64,000 nucleotides of DNA, from contig CANRKT010000001.1 of the NCBI GenBank assembly GCA_947631255.1, positions 176,554 through 240,553 of the forward strand, read 5' to 3'. The position numbers were made by a program, and so were the translations under genes. Source of the DNA: an uncultured Enterobacteriaceae bacterium. Lineage in GTDB: Bacteria; Pseudomonadota; Gammaproteobacteria; Enterobacterales; Enterobacteriaceae. The notes beneath the pieces were generated by a model. That model saw nothing but the letters and a program-made list of their open reading frames with translations, was not told the DNA's origin and did no database searches. Positions 20,529 to 29,757 of the stretch are shown here, piece by piece; the first letter of the stretch is position 1; every line of letters begins with the position of its first letter.

Positions 20529-21563
20529 TTATTTGTCAGCTTTAGCCAGACTTTTTACCAGTGGCAGCATAATTCTTACGCTATCGCGGGTGCGTTGTTT
20601 GATTTTTCCTGGCAGCCATTTGTCCAGATACTGAATATTATCCCGCGTAGTCTGATGGTGCGCTGTACCTTCAGGAAAGGCTTTACTGACCGCACGTTGC
20701 TGCGGCCGATACTGTTTTTTCGATACCCGTCCTGAGCTTACCGAAAGCACCGGAATACCTACACGGTCAAATAGCGCGATCTCCCGGTAAAAATCACTCT
20801 CTTCTGATGACAAGATATCGGACGAGATAGCGGCCGGAATAGCAAACTGGCGTGCCAGAGCCAGTGCTTTGTCACGGCTCATCTTCTGTACTGCGGCGGG
20901 GGTTGCCGCACTGTTAATAAACGTCAGTTTTTCACCAACAATCAGACTGTCCAGATTAATCACCAGCAGAGTATTTTTTTGCTCTTCTTGGCTCATCCGT
21001 TGCAACACACTGCTGGCACCGGCAGTGCCAAGTTGTTTACCACTGGTCGCGATAAAACGGATACTGTAGCGCGTTGGTGTATTGCGTAGCCGCTGCGCCA
21101 GCTCCAACATGACGCCTAAGCCCGACGCATTGTCATCGACACCCTGCAATGATAAGCCACCGAGGTTATTGTTCCTCTCTTTATCACTGATAGGGATCCG
21201 GGTATCCAAATGCGCCATGATGATAATTTGTTGTGATTCTTTTCCCGGATGGACAGCAATCACACTATTGCCTATGATATTTTGCTGCGTTTGCTGACCA
21301 TCAGCCTGAGTATAGTGATAGCGTGCAGTAAACTGACGGATGTTGCTTTGATAACCCCATGATTTAAATTGCAGCATCAGATAGTCAGCGGTCAGTAACT
21401 CAGCCGGACTTCCTGCCATGCGACCTGGAAAATGACCCGCAATATATCGAGTTTGTTGTTCAGCAATCTCACCAATTTTCGTGGGATGGGAAGCAGAAAA
21501 AACACTAACAGAATAAAACCCCAGCATCAGGCAAAGCAGCAGGCGTCGTACAGCGGAGAACAT
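20529..21563 (-). CDS. iap: Alkaline phosphatase isozyme conversion aminopeptidase Iap
   Basis: Iap is a secreted M28-family zinc aminopeptidase that removes the N-terminal arginine of periplasmic alkaline phosphatase. It has 344 aa. An N-terminal signal peptide (basic RR, then a hydrophobic stretch to about residue 24, VFSA-S) is visible. Metal ligands are in IIMAHLDTRIP (His and Asp) and GVDDNASGLGVMLELAQ (bridging Asp), with further ligands in EESDFY. It is convergent with cysH, as in E. coli. The interval between iap and cysD is a known variable locus in enterics. Confidence 0.92.
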   Translation of the reverse strand: MFSAVRRLLLCLMLGFYSVSVFSASHPTKIGEIAEQQTRYIAGHFPGRMAGSPAELLTADYLMLQFKSWGYQSNIRQFTARYHYTQADGQQTQQNIIGNSVIAVHPGKESQQIIIMAHLDTRIPISDKERNNNLGGLSLQGVDDNASGLGVMLELAQRLRNTPTRYSIRFIATSGKQLGTAGASSVLQRMSQEEQKNTLLVINLDSLIVGEKLTFINSAATPAAVQKMSRDKALALARQFAIPAAISSDILSSEESDFYREIALFDRVGIPVLSVSSGRVSKKQYRPQQRAVSKAFPEGTAHHQTTRDNIQYLDKWLPGKIKQRTRDSVRIMLPLVKSLAKADK

Positions 21564-21819
21564 AATAGATCCTTATTCATCAAATATTCTTCTGGAGATC
21601 TCACCTAATATGAACGGATCCCAGAAGGTGGGACCGTTTGTATCAGGTGAACGCTGAAGAGGAATGATGTTCTGCAAGTGGGAGATACTGATAACAAAAA
21701 ATCAATCTACCGACTACGTTCGCATTGTAAATATTTTTCGGAAACCGAATGTCTGTGTGCCCTTGGCGAATGTCATCAAAGCCAGTCTCGTCAGTTCACC
21801 AAGGACAACTTAGTATGGC

Positions 21820-22374
21820 TTAAAGCATCTTGACTAACTGTGCTCGACCTTGTTCTATGTCGGTGAGTTCTGCAAAGTGAATGCATTGCCAGATTTTAGA
21901 TAGCTTGGCCTGTCCTGCTAACGGTACGGTCCAAGGCGCGTAGACCCGAAACGCACGTTTCCCTCCTTCTGATTGTTCGGAAAAAATATCTTTTTTAACC
22001 AACAGTTGAGGTTGTAAAACAAAAACACCAAAGCGCAGATATTCATCTGCAAAGATAATCACCCGGTCAATGCCATCGTCGCAGTCAAACGGTGCGATTT
22101 TGCTGGACGGTGTCGGACGTTTCCAGAGAGTAACAAACTGACCGATTTTTTTTGGGGTATGTTTAGCCTGACGATACAAGCATGTCAGCCCATCCATCTC
22201 AAAACGGATCGCACCATATTCGGCACTTTCTTTTTCCCGTTCAATGCTTGTGACGGTTTTACCTAAAGGCGTTAAGCACTGTTCTTGAAACAGCCTAAAG
22301 GAATCGGGCACGTTACCCAGCGATGGATCTGTTTGCCAAGGGGGGGCTATCTGATCCAACAGCGTCATTTTCAT
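21820..22374 (-). CDS. MepB-like family protein
   Basis: This 184-aa soluble protein has no signal or membrane segment. The arrangement GQFVTLWKR, then IAPFDCDDGIDRVIIF, then FGVFVLQPQLLVKKDIFS, then GKRAFRVYAPW is that of the MepB family, named from the last gene of the staphylococcal mepRAB operon; its biochemical function is unknown. CATCTCCTT in front of the start (minus-strand AAGGAG) is a good ribosome site. It stands alone in the iap-cysD variable interval with its own 5' region, and was probably acquired there. The family assignment is by pattern memory and would be confirmed by a PF08877 search. Confidence 0.7.
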   Translation of the reverse strand: MKMTLLDQIAPPWQTDPSLGNVPDSFRLFQEQCLTPLGKTVTSIEREKESAEYGAIRFEMDGLTCLYRQAKHTPKKIGQFVTLWKRPTPSSKIAPFDCDDGIDRVIIFADEYLRFGVFVLQPQLLVKKDIFSEQSEGGKRAFRVYAPWTVPLAGQAKLSKIWQCIHFAELTDIEQGRAQLVKML

Positions 22375-22559
22375 CTCCTTACCTTTAAATTAATTTCAAT
22401 TGTAACAAGCAGGAGCTGTCTACTCTCTGTTATTTGAGGCAGGCCTGATTAGAGTTTTTAACTGTTCTCGGTATGTCTTCAGAGGAGTGCATATGCACGA
22501 TTAAAATTATAATCCTGCAGCCAGAAGCCTGCCATTTCTCTAAGCTGATTTAATGACTC

Positions 22560-22761
22560 GAGTAGATAATTATTTAAAATGCCCGGCGAAATGAACCATT
22601 AAAATGTTCAATAAATCCATTGCGCCCAAGGTCGCTTTCTCGTTATAGAAAGCGACATTATGGCTCCCGTTCTGGCAGCAGATTTCTTCAGCCTTCATCC
22701 CTGAATCAGCAAACTTCAGAATATTAATGGTCTGAGTTTCAGTAAAACGTGCTTTTTTCAT
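22560..22761 (-). pseudogene. IS3-family transposase remnant with internal deletion
   Basis: On the minus strand MKKARFTETQTINILKFADSG and KAEEICCQNG are the N-terminal helix-turn-helix of an IS3-type OrfA (compare MKKARFTETQIVSILKQAD...). After about 48 residues the sequence passes, in another frame, into NGFIEHFNGSFRR, which is the C-terminal OrfB block around the catalytic glutamate. Roughly the middle kilobase of the element is therefore deleted. No terminal repeats could be placed with certainty. Confidence 0.7.
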
Positions 22762-23302
22762 TTTGACCGCTGTCAATGTTAAGGCAGAAAATCTCATTAT
22801 CGTTGCCTCATTTTAGGGAAAATGGACAGTTCGTTCGACACTGTGTATTGGGTGAGATATTTTACAGTCTCACCCAATGGAGCTTTTACCGATACCAGTG
22901 CAGGGTAATGAATGAGCGATGTCGTATCTATGAGTTTGAAGCTGGCACAGCAAAAATTGTATGCTGGGGCTGAAGCTGTGAAATGGCCTAAGGGTTAAGT
23001 TGCATAGCGTAATCGCGGAAAGGAAAATATTGTGATATCAGAGGGTAATAAAATCGTTGAGAGCGAAAAGGCTAAACGGGAAAAACGCAAAAATCAAAGG
23101 ACATACGTTTGTCACACCAAAAGAGGTTAACGTCCCTGGGTTTTTTCCTGCTTGCTGGGGGCGCTGATCGTGCGTGAAACGTTGCCCGTGATGCGATCCT
23201 GCGGTTTTTGTGCTTTGTTCTTACTCACAAAAACATGTTCAGCAGGGGATTCAGAGGTCTGAATCCTTCACTCATAATTTATGCCTGCATTCGTTAGTAT
23301 CC
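22762..23302. other. Non-coding accessory stretch with an 11-bp inverted repeat
   Basis: No gene is recognisable. A perfect 11-bp inverted repeat (ATTGGGTGAGA at 22847-22857, TCTCACCCAAT at 22868-22878) has no T tract. Around 23100-23235 the minus strand can be read as a short basic peptide starting VSKNKAQKPQDR and ending TQGR-stop, preceded by no good ribosome site. This may be a fragment. The whole stretch looks like eroded mobile DNA between the IS3 remnant and the next gene. Confidence 0.4.
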
Positions 23303-23878
23303 TCAAATCTTGCCTTCTTTGGCTTGTCTGAGAATTTCCGACCATCTTTCGAGGGTACTTTTATCATCGGTCATGAATTGCCAGACCGGTTTTTCTAAGT
23401 CTTCGACACGCACGAAAAATCCAGAATTTATCTGCGCCAGTTGCTTTGAACGCTTATGTCCGAGCGTGTACGAAGCAATTTCCCACTCCCAGCTTCGTAT
23501 AGCATCTAACGGAATAGTTGCAGCTACGCCGCGATCCAGCACATAGAGCTTACCGCTGTCGTAGGCGATGCCCGTGCCTGCTGCATCAAAATTTTTATCT
23601 TTACCAACGGCAACATCAAAGAACTGTGTACTGCCAACGTACTGTCGAAACAGTTTTTCTGTACGTACATGAGCAGTCGAATGATAACGTGCGGCACGTA
23701 TAAGCAGAGAACTGCCGGCAACGAGAAGCGTCGTAACCGCCGCTAATGTAATTGCGCCACCTGTGCCCGAGAAGGCAAGGAAAAGTAGGGGAGCCCAGAG
23801 AACGATAAGAAATATACCCATTGGTTTTGTGACGATGGGAAGCTTGATTGAAGTCATCAGTTTTTTTGTAGTAATCAT
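23303..23878 (-). CDS. Hypothetical membrane-anchored protein (191 aa)
   Basis: Two hydrophobic segments lie at about residues 21-37 (GIFLIVLWAPLLFLAFS) and 41-60 (AITLAAVTTLLVAGSSLLI), followed by a soluble domain of about 125 residues. That domain contains FDAAGTGIAYDSGKLYVLDRG and SWEWEIASYTLG, and ends LERWSEILRQAKEGKI. The soluble part resembles small bacterial PH-like domains and might belong to a DUF4755-type family; that is a guess. The start codon overlaps the stop of the upstream 50-aa ORF (ATGA), so the two are translationally coupled. It sits in the variable iap-cysD interval. Confidence 0.6.
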   Translation of the reverse strand: MITTKKLMTSIKLPIVTKPMGIFLIVLWAPLLFLAFSGTGGAITLAAVTTLLVAGSSLLIRAARYHSTAHVRTEKLFRQYVGSTQFFDVAVGKDKNFDAAGTGIAYDSGKLYVLDRGVAATIPLDAIRSWEWEIASYTLGHKRSKQLAQINSGFFVRVEDLEKPVWQFMTDDKSTLERWSEILRQAKEGKI

Positions 23879-24027
23879 TTTGTCTCACTGGATAGACCAG
23901 TCTGCCTTGATTTCAGTTTATTCATTGTCCTGGAGCTTTCAATATCTTCAAGCGCTACGGGCATAAGCGTCGGGTCGTCATATTCCATTACTGCATCAAG
24001 ATATGCGGCAATGGTATTTCGTGACAT
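23875..24027 (-). CDS. Small ORF (50 aa) coupled to the membrane protein gene
   Basis: From an ATG at 24027 the minus strand encodes a 50-residue acidic peptide (MSRNTIAAYLDAVMEYDDPT... ending LSSETK). Its TGA overlaps the ATG of the next gene by four bases. Its own start overlaps the stop (TAATG) of a preceding frame. I recognise no family. The tight coupling on both sides is the evidence that it is real. Confidence 0.5.
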   Translation of the reverse strand: MSRNTIAAYLDAVMEYDDPTLMPVALEDIESSRTMNKLKSRQTGLSSETK

Positions 24028-24153
24028 TATTTCACAGTGGGTTCTGCGCGACCTTCAGCGATAGCGAAAGCTTCTTTTGCACTCTGGATCAGCTCTTTTC
24101 CAAATGTCACCGCTTGAATCCCTTTTGTAGAACCAGAGTGGCAGAGGTTTTCT
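24025..24153 (-). pseudogene. C-terminal remnant of a gene upstream of the 50-aa ORF
   Basis: In the minus-strand frame ending TAA at 24025 (overlapping the ATG of the next ORF) about 40 residues can be read: GSTKGIQAVTFGKELIQSAKEAFAIAEGR and then AEPTVK-stop. Upstream the frame is closed by a TAG without any start codon. This looks like the tail of a third gene of the same operon, truncated on its 5' side. Confidence 0.4.
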
Positions 24154-24356
24154 CGCTATTTTGTGGCGAAAGCTTATGATTATACTGAAAAATGTATCTC
24201 GTAGCGTTATGCGATGCAAATCTATTTTTCCGCACCATTCCCTTCTGGTGTATAAAGGCCGCTTGATGAGCCTGGCTAAAATAAGTCGCCAGTTGTACTT
24301 ATGAGCCTGCGTAGACGAAAATAAGAAGTTATTTATTATTTATCAGTGGGATAGGT

Positions 24357-24503
24357 TTATCCTGGAATAACCATCCACGCTCCTCCGGTGATCAGTGCAA
24401 TACCCATTCCGGCCACCAGTGATACTTTTTCGCCAAACAGAATAACCGCCAGTACTAGCGCAAACACCAAGCTGAGATATTTTTTAACTGCCTCTAGTAT
24501 GAA
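24357..24503 (-). pseudogene. C-terminal fragment of an EamA/DMT-type transporter
   Basis: The minus strand reads KYLSLVFALVLAVILFGEKVS and then LVAGMGIALITGGAWMVIPG-stop. This is the last two transmembrane helices and the conserved LFGEKVS loop of drug/metabolite (EamA) transporters. Upstream the frame is lost and the rest of the gene is absent. Confidence 0.6.
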
Positions 24504-24727
24504 ACTGTGCTGACGGATAGCCAATGATAATTATGCTTAAACCTGAATAAATTAGGTGGTTAAGCACAATTTATTGCGAGCTTTGCCATTTCGTTATTCC
24601 TTTTTGGAACGTCTCATTCCAAATGGTAATTTCATAACGGATCAAGTCACGATTTATAGTCCTATCAGATTAAATCTCAAACGGCTGACAACGAGCAGCT
24701 GTTATGTTTTCCGTTTAAGGGAAGGTT
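24504..24727 (+). promoter_or_regulatory. cysDNC promoter region with a 21-bp dyad
   Basis: The region before cysD holds a perfect 7-bp inverted repeat with a 7-bp spacer (TTTGGAA at 24603-24609, TTCCAAA at 24617-24623). The cysDNC promoter is CysB-activated in enterics. Whether this dyad is a CysB or another site cannot be told by eye. Confidence 0.45.
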
Positions 24728-25636
24728 ATGGACCAAAATCGACTGACTCACTTGCGACAATTGGAAGCTGAGAGTATCCATATTATTCGTGAAGTTGCCG
24801 CCGAGTTTTCTAATCCGGTGATGATGTACTCCATCGGTAAAGACTCTTCCGTCATGCTGCATCTGGCACGCAAAGCCTTCTATCCAGGAACATTACCCTT
24901 TCCTTTGTTGCATGTGGACACAGGCTGGAAATTTCGTGAAATGTACGAATTTCGTGATCGTACAGCCAAAGAGTATGGCTGTGAGCTGATTGTTCATCGC
25001 AACCCAGAAGGGGTGGAGATGGGCATTAATCCCTTCGTCCATGGGAGTGCCAAGCATACCGATATCATGAAAACCGAGGGGCTGAAGCAAGCTCTGAATA
25101 AATATGGTTTTGATGCTGCGTTTGGCGGTGCACGCCGTGATGAAGAGAAGTCCCGTGCCAAAGAGCGTATTTACTCTTTCCGTGACCGTTTTCATCGCTG
25201 GGATCCTAAAAACCAGCGTCCAGAGTTGTGGCATAACTATAACGGCCAGATCAACAAAGGCGAAAGTATCCGCGTATTCCCATTATCCAACTGGACTGAA
25301 CTGGATATCTGGCAGTACATCTACTTAGAAAATATCAATATTGTGCCACTCTATCTGGCTGCGCCACGTCCGGTTATTGAGCGTGATGGCATGATGATGA
25401 TGGTGGATGATAACCGTATAGAGTTGCAACCTGGCGAAGAGATACAAGAGCGTATGGTGCGTTTCCGGACCTTAGGCTGCTGGCCGTTGACCGGGGCAGT
25501 CGAATCCAGTGCCCAGACATTGCCTTCTATCATTGAAGAGATGCTGGTCTCAACCACCAGCGAACGACAGGGACGCGTTATCGACCGCGACCAGGCAGGC
25601 TCTATGGAGCTGAAAAAACGTCAAGGTTATTTCTAA
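24728..25636 (+). CDS. cysD: Sulfate adenylyltransferase subunit 2
   Basis: CysD forms adenosine 5'-phosphosulfate from sulfate and ATP, driven by the GTPase CysN. It has 302 aa, as in E. coli. The ATP PP-loop motif [17 protein letters not shown], the [16 protein letters not shown] block and [21 protein letters not shown] are intact. AAGGGAAGG precedes the ATG. It is followed after 11 bp by cysN and is the first gene of cysDNC. Together with cysC and cysJIH, this window encodes all of sulfate activation and reduction to sulfide. Confidence 0.97.
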   Translation: MDQNRLTHLRQLEAESIHIIREVAAEFSNPVMMYSIGKDSSVMLHLARKAFYPGTLPFPLLHVDTGWKFREMYEFRDRTAKEYGCELIVHRNPEGVEMGINPFVHGSAKHTDIMKTEGLKQALNKYGFDAAFGGARRDEEKSRAKERIYSFRDRFHRWDPKNQRPELWHNYNGQINKGESIRVFPLSNWTELDIWQYIYLENINIVPLYLAAPRPVIERDGMMMMVDDNRIELQPGEEIQERMVRFRTLGCWPLTGAVESSAQTLPSIIEEMLVSTTSERQGRVIDRDQAGSMELKKRQGYF

Positions 25637-25647
25637 GGAACCGCCAG

Positions 25648-27075
25648 ATGAACACGACTATTGCACAACAAATTGCTGACGAAGGCGGAGTGGAGTCCTA
25701 TCTGCACGCTCAACAACACAAAAGCCTGCTGCGCTTTCTGACTTGCGGCAGTGTTGATGATGGTAAAAGTACTCTGATTGGGCGTCTGCTGCATGATACC
25801 CGGCAGATTTATGAAGATCAGCTCTCTTCCCTGCATACCGATAGTAAACGTCACGGAACGCAAGGCGAGAAGCTGGATCTTGCGTTGCTGGTGGATGGCT
25901 TACAGGCGGAGCGTGAGCAGGGCATTACGATCGATGTTGCCTATCGCTATTTTTCGACTGAAAAACGTAAATTTATTATCTCGGATACACCGGGACACCA
26001 ACAGTATACCCGTAATATGGCGACCGGAGCGTCGACCTGTGAGCTGGCTATCTTACTGATAGATGCCAGAAAAGGCGTACTGGACCAGACTCGTCGTCAT
26101 AGCTTTATTACCACCTTATTAGGTATTAAGCATCTGGTCGTTGCGATAAATAAAATGGATCTGGTTGATTTTAGTGAAGCCAGATTTGAAGAAATTAAAC
26201 AGGATTATCTGACCTTCGCTCAGCAGCTGCCGTCAGACTTGGATATTCGCTTTGTCCCGCTTTCGGCTCTTGAAGGGGATAATGTTGCCAGCCTGAGCAC
26301 CGCTATGCCGTGGTACAGCGGCCCAACGTTATTGAGCGTACTGGAAACAGTAGAGATAGCGCGGGGTATTGAGCAGCAACCGATGCGCTTCCCGGTACAG
26401 TATGTTAATCGCCCGAACCTCGATTTCCGTGGTTATGCGGGTACTCTGGCATCAGGAACCCTGCATGTGGGTCAGCGAGTGAAGGTCTTACCTTCTGGTG
26501 TGGAGTCATCCATTGCTGATATCGTCACCTTTGATGGTTCACTTGAGAGTGCAATAGCGGGTGAAGCGATCACTCTGGTTCTGAAAGATGAAATTGATAT
26601 CAGCCGTGGTGATTTACTGGTTGATGCCGGACAGCAAATTGAGGCGGTGCAGAGCGCTAAAGTTGACGTGGTGTGGATGGCTGAGCAGCCGCTGAAAATT
26701 GGTCAGGGCTATGACATCAAAATAGCCGGTAAGAAAACGCGTGCCCATGTTGATGCCATTGATTATCAGGTGGAAATTAACACCCTGACGCATCTGGAAG
26801 CAGACAGTTTACCGCTCAACGGCATTGGTCTGGTCAGCCTGACTTTTGATGAGCCTTTAGTACTGGATACTTATCAGCAAAATCCGGTTACCGGGGGACT
26901 TATCTTTATCGACCGTCTGAGTAATGTCACCGTGGGGGCGGGTATGGTTCATGAGACTCTGAGCAGCGTTAAGCAGACGCCGGCGGAATTTAGCGCCTTT
27001 GAGCTAGAACTGAATGCGTTAGTCCGTCGTCATTTCCCACACTGGGGTGCACGCGATTTGCTGGGAGGAAAGTAA
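25648..27075 (+). CDS. cysN: Sulfate adenylyltransferase subunit 1 (GTPase)
   Basis: CysN is an EF-Tu-like GTPase that couples GTP hydrolysis to APS synthesis by CysD. It has 475 aa. G1 is [10 protein letters not shown] (about residues 34-43), the switch region has [16 protein letters not shown]3 is [17 protein letters not shown] and G4 is INKMDLV. Two beta-barrel domains follow. The stop codon overlaps the cysC ATG by one base (TAATG). Confidence 0.97.
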   Translation: MNTTIAQQIADEGGVESYLHAQQHKSLLRFLTCGSVDDGKSTLIGRLLHDTRQIYEDQLSSLHTDSKRHGTQGEKLDLALLVDGLQAEREQGITIDVAYRYFSTEKRKFIISDTPGHQQYTRNMATGASTCELAILLIDARKGVLDQTRRHSFITTLLGIKHLVVAINKMDLVDFSEARFEEIKQDYLTFAQQLPSDLDIRFVPLSALEGDNVASLSTAMPWYSGPTLLSVLETVEIARGIEQQPMRFPVQYVNRPNLDFRGYAGTLASGTLHVGQRVKVLPSGVESSIADIVTFDGSLESAIAGEAITLVLKDEIDISRGDLLVDAGQQIEAVQSAKVDVVWMAEQPLKIGQGYDIKIAGKKTRAHVDAIDYQVEINTLTHLEADSLPLNGIGLVSLTFDEPLVLDTYQQNPVTGGLIFIDRLSNVTVGAGMVHETLSSVKQTPAEFSAFELELNALVRRHFPHWGARDLLGGK

Positions 27076-27680
27076 TGGCGAGCCATGATGATAATATAGT
27101 CTGGCACGCCCACGCAGTGACCCGGGAGCAGCGTCAAGCACTCTACCAGCATCGTGGTGCCGTGCTGTGGTTTACCGGACTTTCGGGATCGGGAAAATCG
27201 ACGGTTGCGGGAGCGCTGGAATCGGCATTACATGCTCGTGGGGTCAGCACTTACTTGCTAGATGGCGATAATATTCGTCACGGCTTATGTCGCGATTTAG
27301 GCTTCAGCGAAGATGACCGTAAAGAAAATATCCGTCGGGTAGGTGAAGTGGCTAAGTTAATGGTGGATGCGGGGCTGGTCGTCCTGACGGCCTTTATTTC
27401 CCCTCACCAGGCTGAAAGGCAGCAAGTCCGGGAGTTAATTGGCGAGTCTGATTTTTACGAAATATTTATTGATACACCATTGGAAATTTGTGAAGCTCGC
27501 GATCCAAAAGGGCTTTATAAGAAGGCAAGGGCCGGAGAATTAACCAATTTTACCGGTATTGATTCTGCATATGAGGCTCCATTAAGTCCTGAATTACATC
27601 TTGCGGGCGAACAATTAGTAACAAATTTAGTGACTCAAATATTAGACCTGTTACGTGGTGAGGATATTATCAGTCTCTGA
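27075..27680 (+). CDS. cysC: Adenylylsulfate (APS) kinase
   Basis: CysC phosphorylates APS to PAPS, the substrate of CysH. It has 201 aa, as in E. coli. The Walker A motif is GLSGSGKST (about residues 35-43), followed by [29 protein letters not shown] and [32 protein letters not shown] is the conserved KARAGxI-type PAPS-binding block. It is the last gene of cysDNC. A 9-bp hairpin (CTGGGGGCA / TGCCCCCAG, 27688-27708) without a T tract follows and may protect the 3' end. Confidence 0.97.
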   Translation: MASHDDNIVWHAHAVTREQRQALYQHRGAVLWFTGLSGSGKSTVAGALESALHARGVSTYLLDGDNIRHGLCRDLGFSEDDRKENIRRVGEVAKLMVDAGLVVLTAFISPHQAERQQVRELIGESDFYEIFIDTPLEICEARDPKGLYKKARAGELTNFTGIDSAYEAPLSPELHLAGEQLVTNLVTQILDLLRGEDIISL

Positions 27681-27730
27681 ATCCTAACTGGGGGCATAAT
27701 GCCCCCAGACATCAGAGTTATGAATACGCT

Positions 27731-28054
27731 ATGCGCAACAGCTCGAATTATTATATTCCTGTGGTTGACTCCAGGCCTGTGCCTGAGGAGAAAGCCTGGT
27801 CAGTGCCCGGTGCCATTATTGGCTTTTTGTCGTGGCTGCTAGCGCTCGGTATGCCATTTTTTCTGTATGGCCTGAACACCCTGTTTTTCTTCCTCTATAC
27901 TTGGCCATTCTTCCTCGCATTTCTGCCATTGTCAGTTGTCATCGGTATTGCCATGTATTCTCTGTCTGGCGGCAGACTGATACTCAGTGCCGTCATGACG
28001 TTGTTGCTGGTTGCGCTGATGTTTGGTGTCCTGTTGCTGTGGCTATTCAATTGA
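27731..28054 (+). CDS. ygbE: YgbE family inner-membrane protein
   Basis: This 107-aa membrane protein matches E. coli YgbE (DUF3561), which also lies between cysC and ftsB. The core W-SVPGAIIGFLSWLLALGMPFFLYGLNTLFFF is followed by YTWPFFLAFLPLSVVIGIAMYSL. Three transmembrane segments are visible at about residues 28-52, 58-80 and 87-106. Function is unknown. Conservation of the position suggests the cysDNC transcript may extend into it. Confidence 0.88.
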   Translation: MRNSSNYYIPVVDSRPVPEEKAWSVPGAIIGFLSWLLALGMPFFLYGLNTLFFFLYTWPFFLAFLPLSVVIGIAMYSLSGGRLILSAVMTLLLVALMFGVLLLWLFN

Positions 28055-28227
28055 TTCGTCCATAAAAAACGTCGTCTTCGTCTAGTATTATCAGCGAAAT
28101 GCGCTGCAAACGCGCATCACCTCGCGTTCTGTGATAAATTTCACCGCAATGTCGCGGGTACCCTTGTTCCCGCAGTGGAGTCAACGAAAGAGTTGTGGGA
28201 TGATTGTGCCGTTTTTCAGGGGGCTGG

Positions 28228-28548
28228 ATGGGTAAATTAACGCTACTGTTGCTGTGTGCACTGGTCTGGTTCCAGTATTCACTGTGGTTTGGGAAAAACG
28301 GTATCAACGATTACACTCGAATCAGTGAAGATGTCACGGTACAACAGGCGACCAATGCCAAGTTAAAATCACGTAATGATCAGCTATTTGCTGAAATTGA
28401 CGATCTTAACGGTGGGCAGGAAGCGATTGAAGAACGGGCTCGCAACGAATTAAGCATGATTAAACCCGGTGAAAATTTCTACCGTCTGGTTCCGGATGCC
28501 TCTAAACGTACCTTGAATAATGTTGGTACCGGGCAAAATAATCGATAA
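28228..28548 (+). CDS. ftsB: Cell division protein FtsB
   Basis: FtsB is a bitopic divisome protein that forms a complex with FtsL and FtsQ and relays activation to FtsWI. It has 106 aa (E. coli 103). A short cytoplasmic start (MGK) is followed by a transmembrane helix ([19 protein letters not shown], residues 4-22) and a periplasmic coiled coil ([21 protein letters not shown]). The conserved [18 protein letters not shown] follows. The ATG at 28228 is chosen over an upstream start because of CAGGGGG before it and homology. Confidence 0.95.
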   Translation: MGKLTLLLLCALVWFQYSLWFGKNGINDYTRISEDVTVQQATNAKLKSRNDQLFAEIDDLNGGQEAIEERARNELSMIKPGENFYRLVPDASKRTLNNVGTGQNNR

Positions 28549-28567
28549 TCCTCTATAAGTGAAAGGC

Positions 28568-29278
28568 ATGTACAACTCCTCTCAGGATGTTATTGCCGTG
28601 GTTCCGGCTGCGGGTATTGGCAGTCGTATGCAAGCGGAATGTCCTAAGCAATATCTAAAAATTGGTGATCAGACGATCCTTGAGCACTCTGTTGCCGCTC
28701 TGCTGATGCATCCACGTATTCGTCAGGTTATCATCGCTATCAGTCCCGATGATCGGTTCTTTTCGTCGCTCCCCCTTGCTGTAAATCCCTGTGTTACTGT
28801 CGTCACTGGCGGACAGACACGTGCAGATTCTGTACTGGCAGGTTTACAAGCAGCGGGTGACGAGAAGTGGGTACTGGTGCATGATGCCGCACGTCCCTGC
28901 TTACATCAGGATGACCTGGAGCATTTACTCGCTATCACTGCCACCAGTAAGGTTGGCGGTATTCTGGCGGCTCCAGTACGTGACACCATGAAACGCAGTG
29001 AGCCAGGTGCGTTACTTATCGCGCATACTGTGGAACGAGAAAACCTGTGGCATGCACTGACCCCGCAGCTGTTCCCGCTGGAGCTGTTACGCAGTTGCCT
29101 GCTACGTGCACTGAATGAAGGTGCCACAATCACTGACGAAGCCTCAGCGCTGGAATATTGTCGTTTTCATCCTCAATTAATCAGTGCGCGCGCTGACAAT
29201 ATTAAAGTGACTCGTCCTGAAGACCTGGCACTGGCGGAATTTTATCTTACGCGGTTAACCCAAACGGAGAATCTGTAA
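28568..29278 (+). CDS. ispD: 2-C-methyl-D-erythritol 4-phosphate cytidylyltransferase
   Basis: IspD makes CDP-methylerythritol in the non-mevalonate isoprenoid pathway. From the ATG at 28568 it has 236 aa, as in E. coli. The CTP-binding loop is [20 protein letters not shown] (residues 9-28). [26 protein letters not shown] and TDEASALE follow. An in-frame GTG at 28559 would add three residues. The stop codon overlaps the ispF start (TAATG), forming the ftsB-ispD-ispF-truD cluster. Confidence 0.95.
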   Translation: MYNSSQDVIAVVPAAGIGSRMQAECPKQYLKIGDQTILEHSVAALLMHPRIRQVIIAISPDDRFFSSLPLAVNPCVTVVTGGQTRADSVLAGLQAAGDEKWVLVHDAARPCLHQDDLEHLLAITATSKVGGILAAPVRDTMKRSEPGALLIAHTVERENLWHALTPQLFPLELLRSCLLRALNEGATITDEASALEYCRFHPQLISARADNIKVTRPEDLALAEFYLTRLTQTENL

Positions 29279-29757
29279 TGCGTATCGGACATGGTTTTGA
29301 TGTTCATGCTTTTGGCGGCGAAGGTCCTATTGTGGTTGGGGGCGTTCGTATCCCGTTTGAAAAAGGGCTGATTGCCCATTCAGATGGTGATGTTGCTTTG
29401 CATGCGCTGACCGACGCCTTGCTCGGGGCTGCTGCTCTGGGCGATATCGGTAAATTATTCCCTGACACGGATGCGGCCTACAAAGGCGCTGATAGTCGAG
29501 AATTACTGCGTGAAGCCTGGCGTCGTATTCAGGCACGTGGCTATACCTTAGGTAACGTCGATATCACCATCATTGCTCAGCTACCTAAAATGGCGCCGCA
29601 TATTCCACAGATGCGTGTATTTATTGCCGAAGATCTCGGTTGCCATATGGATGATGTGAATGTGAAAGCGACAACCAGTGAAAAACTGGGCTTTACCGGC
29701 CGAGGTGAAGGTATTGCTTGTGCGGCTGTGGCGTTATTACAGAAGGCTCGCCAGTGA
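29278..29757 (+). CDS. ispF: 2-C-methyl-D-erythritol 2,4-cyclodiphosphate synthase
   Basis: IspF cyclises CDP-methylerythritol phosphate to MEcPP with release of CMP. It has 159 aa, as in E. coli. Zinc ligands are Asp8 and His10 in GFDVHAF and His42 in [26 protein letters not shown]. The C-terminal motif [15 protein letters not shown] is complete. It overlaps ispD by one base and truD by one base. Confidence 0.97.
   Translation: MRIGHGFDVHAFGGEGPIVVGGVRIPFEKGLIAHSDGDVALHALTDALLGAAALGDIGKLFPDTDAAYKGADSRELLREAWRRIQARGYTLGNVDITIIAQLPKMAPHIPQMRVFIAEDLGCHMDDVNVKATTSEKLGFTGRGEGIACAAVALLQKARQ

Noticed and set aside
21564..24727. CRISPR array expected near iap
   Set aside because: No series of regularly spaced identical repeats of 28-36 bp is present in this interval.
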